A stretch of DNA of 64,000 bases from Rhinopomastus cyanomelas (lineage: Eukaryota; Chordata; Aves; Bucerotiformes; Rhinopomastidae): assembly GCA_013400115.1 (NCBI GenBank), contig VXBP01002543.1, positions 500,098 to 564,097 on the forward strand, read 5' to 3'. This document shows, in pieces, positions 60,765 through 64,000 of this stretch (positions within the stretch are counted from its first letter, which is position 1; each line of letters begins with the position of its first letter). The translations under genes were made by a program, and so were the position numbers. The notes under the pieces were generated by a model that ran no database searches, was not told the origin of the DNA, and saw only the letters and a program-made list of their open reading frames with translations.

Positions 60765-63539
60765 ATCTTAAAGCAAACTCGGTGATCTTAAATTGGTGCT
60801 GTATCTTCTCCCCATTCTCCACAACATGTTTTCATGAGACAGTGTGCTTACCAGATTTTTTTATGTTCCTGATCCTGACTGTAATTGGTGTATATTGCTA
60901 TGTAAAAGTAGTCTTTTAGATAGGTCTTGAGAAGTATGATAGACACTTAGCAGGCAGTGAATTGAGTTGGGCTAAATTGTTACAGAAGGTGGTAGCAGAT
61001 TGTGTTGCAGGGCATTGCTGAGTGAGTGGCAGATTCTGTTCTGTGCTTCTGGAGAGTGGAAATAGCAGGAGCATAAGTGAGCTCTAAAGTGACACTATTT
61101 ATTTTGCATGAAATAAACGGAACTGTGTTCTCCTTGCCCCCTTTCTCTTCAAACGTCTGTATGATAATGGAGAGTTGTCCTTCCTTTCACTTTCTTAGAC
61201 CCCCATTTTCTGTGAGCATGTGTGAAGAACTTCACTGATGCAGAATTGTTTGATTGCTGTGTAGTATGGGACTGGTTTTGGTCATCATCTGGGGAGGTCC
61301 GCTGCAGTGTGGTTTCGTGCGTCTCTGCACTCCTGCCTTCAGTCAGCGTTGGGTGTGCTGCGGTTTGGGGAACAGGGTGGTGATTTTTATCTTCTGATCT
61401 TTTTCTTGTTCTGGGGTACTTTTCTACATTCCATATATTCTTGTATTCCGGTTATCAGAGAGTCAGCTGTTTTCTTGCTTCAGAATTGCTCAGTTGAGTA
61501 CATGTGGAGGTTTTTGTATGTTTTTTGTAATTACGGTAGTAGTTTTGCTGTTAGAAGACAGAGATTTAACTTGTCATGTGTTCCTTTTTTGTCTTTTTGG
61601 CTTGCAGAAATAGTTTGCTGTAAGATGGGTAGAATTTGTGGAAAACCAAAGGAGTGTGTACAGGTGTATATATAATACAGCTGCTGAGAGTGGCAGGTGA
61701 TGGAGAAGCAGTTAACTCTATATATCCTCTACAGTCTAATCAGAAGCCTGTTGAAATTGGTGGGGAAAAAGGATGACCTGAGTCTGGATCAAGCTCAAGC
61801 CCACTGGGGAAAACACATCATCTAGCTCAATGAGAAGCTGGGTCATGAAGCTCCTAGATATGGACAGGAAAATGAATTAGGAAATAAACTGCTTATGCAC
61901 AGAACTGTAGTGTTTATAAAGGTTTAAATAGGCTGTGTTTACATACGAAATTTGTCCTAATTAGCTCCATGTGTACATTGCCATTCTGAAACAAGCCAAG
62001 GAGTAAGATTCTCTTGCCCAATTGGTTAACAGAACATAAAGAATTAAATCAAGAGCAAATCTCAAGGTAAAAGCCAGTAACTTATTGTTGTATTTCTAAC
62101 TGAAACCTTGGTAGCAAGCATTTCAGTTTTTCATTGACTATTTGTGTGTTTTAAAGCAGGAGAGGAAACACCATCTCATTATGTTCTTTTTAATAGAACT
62201 TAAGGAACACATTAGCATTATGACACAATTGTATGTAATCCATCATATATGGTTTTTCTTAATTGTCCTTGTTTATTAGGCTTTTCTTGAGGGAAGGCGG
62301 GATGGAGGAAAAAAGTCTTCTGGATTTGTGGGGTTTTTTTCCTTCTCCCTGGTATGCAGGATAAATGACTGAAGAAACTCAAGTTTAACAGAAAGATGGG
62401 ACTGATTCTCTGCATAGTGGACCATCTAAAGCTCCCTTTGTCTTACTTTGAAATTTTGACTCTAGCATTTCCAAAAATAATGCTCAAAGTGTAGCATCTT
62501 TGTTGTCCTTCACTAATCTGTATTTATAGAGGTGTTCTCTCTTCTGCAGTGCTGAATTCATCATCTGTCTTTGCTTTCAACTGCTGACTTTCTTCAGGAT
62601 ATAAGCTCTAGGATATGAGATGTGATGCATGCTGTGGAAGCTTTGTCCATCAGCTTTCCAAGTGTGTCTCCATCAACAGCCGCAAACAATGCCTGGCACT
62701 ATATCACCATGGTGATACTGAAATCTCTTGGGGAAGGACACATCTCTAGACTGTGTTGTGAGAATATTGGCAGTTGCTTCTGCTCATTAGTTAATTTTGT
62801 GGCTGTGGTGTGGTCTGACTGCTGTTGTTCACCCTGCCTTTGGTCTCCACAGCAGATCTTAAAAATGTGGAGTTAACTGGCTACAATTTAAAGTGACGTG
62901 GTATAGCATCTTGTTTGGTTGGTTGCAGTGACATGAATTTATAGCATATAATTTCAGACTTTTAACTAAGGTGTATTAAAAGTTTAATCACTGTTTGGGC
63001 AGAAAGCTGGTATGGAAAGGCTTTAATTGACTACGGAGGAGATGGTGAGTGTCAACCAGTTTAAGTACCTTAAGCCAAGATTTGGTGATACAGAAATTAA
63101 AATATATGAACTTGAGGACTGCTTATCTGTTTGCTCCAACACTACAGTATGCTGCCTCGTCTTTGTCACCTGTCTGTTGGTTATGCCAGTATAACTGCAG
63201 TGGAGATGTGTAAGGAGATGGTTCAGGAGACTGATCCAGTCTGAAAAATCCAAAGCAAACCTACAGTGCTGGGGTGGGAGTGAGGGTCTTGGGGGTAGGA
63301 AGGAGGAGGAACTCATTAAAACAATACTGCCACTGGAGTAATATTTTTGTTAAATCATTTAAGTGCGTGAAGTTACTTTGTATTAATCTGAATGGTTTCT
63401 CCTGACTCCCTGCAACTGGCTGTCGTCTTGGTCTCTTCCTGTTAGTCTCTATTATGAGATAATGCTCTTAACATTGTAGGAATGGATCTGCTTCAACTTC
63501 TGGCTTAAGCGTGCAGCAGATGCTGTACAATGAAGAGGG
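60765..63539. other. Intron-like A/T-rich DNA, no exon recognised
   Basis: Unique T-rich sequence, beginning with about 30 bases that may be the displaced 3' end of the plus-strand CR1. A splice-like pair at 61608 and 61663 encloses 56 bases, considered in the findings. The 122-codon frame at 61307-61675 shows no domain. Confidence 0.55.
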
Positions 63540-64000
63540 TGAAGGCATCCTGGCCTGTATCAGGATTGGTATAACCAGCAGGAGTAGCAAGGTGATTGTG
63601 CCCCTGTACTCTGCACTTGAGACCACACTTTGAGTACTGGGTCCAGTTTTGGGTGCCATAGTGTAAGGAGGACATTGAGGTGCTGTAGTAGGTCCAGAGA
63701 AGGGTGGTGAGGCTCATGAGAGGTCTGGAATGAGGCCCAGTGAAGAGCAGCTGAGGGAACTGTTCAGTCTAGAGAAGAGGAGGCTGAGAGGAGACTTTAT
63801 TGCTCTCTGCGGCTACTTAAAAGGAGATTGTAGTGAGGCTGGTGCTAGTCTCTTCTCCCAAATTACTAATGATAGTATGAGAGGAAATAGCCTCAAGTTG
63901 CATCGTGGGAGGTTTAGATTGGATATTAGGAAGAAGTTCTTTCTTGAGAGAGTGGTTGGGCACTGAAACAGGCTGCCCAGGAAAGTGGTGGTTGCCATCC
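63540..64000 (+). mobile_element. CR1 LINE, plus strand, runs off the window
   Basis: CR1 ORF2 C-terminal region starting at GTGAAGGCATCCTGGCCTG (the GILACIR block) and continuing through VIVPLYSAL, LRELFSLEKRRLRGDFIAL and GRFRLDIRKKFFLERVV up to the last base. One frameshift lies between about 63620 and 63730, and a stop replaces the tryptophan region near 63966. The 3' end lies beyond the window. It is 5'-truncated, as in the other short copies. Confidence 0.94.
63730..63966 (+). pseudogene. CR1 ORF2 C-terminal fragment
   Basis: Seventy-eight codons stay open and match the C-terminus of CR1 ORF2, corresponding to roughly the second half of the fragment at 9984-10454. The stop at 63964-63966 stands just after VVGH, where related copies continue with WNRLPREVV; the same residues reappear after the stop, so this is a point nonsense change (TGA for TGG) and not the true terminus. 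Confidence 0.88.

Noticed and set aside
1..64000. CRISPR arrays, bacterial operons, prophage or plasmid features
   Set aside because: No regularly spaced repeats, no tightly packed genes, and CR1 LINEs show that this is a vertebrate nuclear sequence.

Overview
The window reads as a non-coding stretch of a bird nuclear chromosome. The diagnostic signal is ten fragments of the chicken repeat 1 (CR1) family of LINE retrotransposons, on both strands. Several still show the CR1 ORF2 reverse-transcriptase C-terminus and the family's 3' ends built on ATTCTATGATTCT-like repeats. I saw no bacterial gene organisation, no mammalian SINEs, no CRISPR array, no tRNA or rRNA gene, and no recognisable host protein-coding exon. 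Apart from CR1 coding remnants, the open frames in the window look like chance frames: they lack recognisable domains, often overlap on both strands, and follow local GC content.

Layout. 1-9820 is unique non-coding DNA with short repeats and conserved-looking blocks. 9821-10454 is a minus-strand CR1 whose ORF2 C-terminus is still open. 10455-41200 is mostly unique non-coding DNA with small CR1 pieces (20145, 23934, 31998, 33264, 38590), microsatellites, G-quadruplex candidates and a compact RFX X-box plus CRE element at 25912-25954. 41200-44200 includes an A/C-rich plus-strand segment, a 483-base assembly gap (42527-43009) flanked by homopolymer hairpins, and GC-rich DNA that may be a hidden promoter. 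44200-52000 is unique non-coding DNA. 52180-53110 is a clear CpG island with an inverted CCAAT box, a palindromic E-box, a long Z-DNA-prone GT/GC tract and a splice donor at 53015/53016; I read it as the promoter and non-coding first exon of a plus-strand gene. 53016-64000 would then be its large first intron, more A/T-rich and much richer in CR1 (about 3.2 kb in the last 10 kb), ending in a 2 kb decayed CR1 met tail-to-tail by a second, opposite CR1.

The simplest interpretation is a regulatory landscape and first intron of an unidentified plus-strand gene whose coding exons lie to the right of the window. No novel protein-coding system is visible. The most checkable points are the X-box/CRE element, the CpG island, a CR1 lineage with a doubled 3' tail seen at two loci, the nested CR1 pair, and the sequence missing in the gap.
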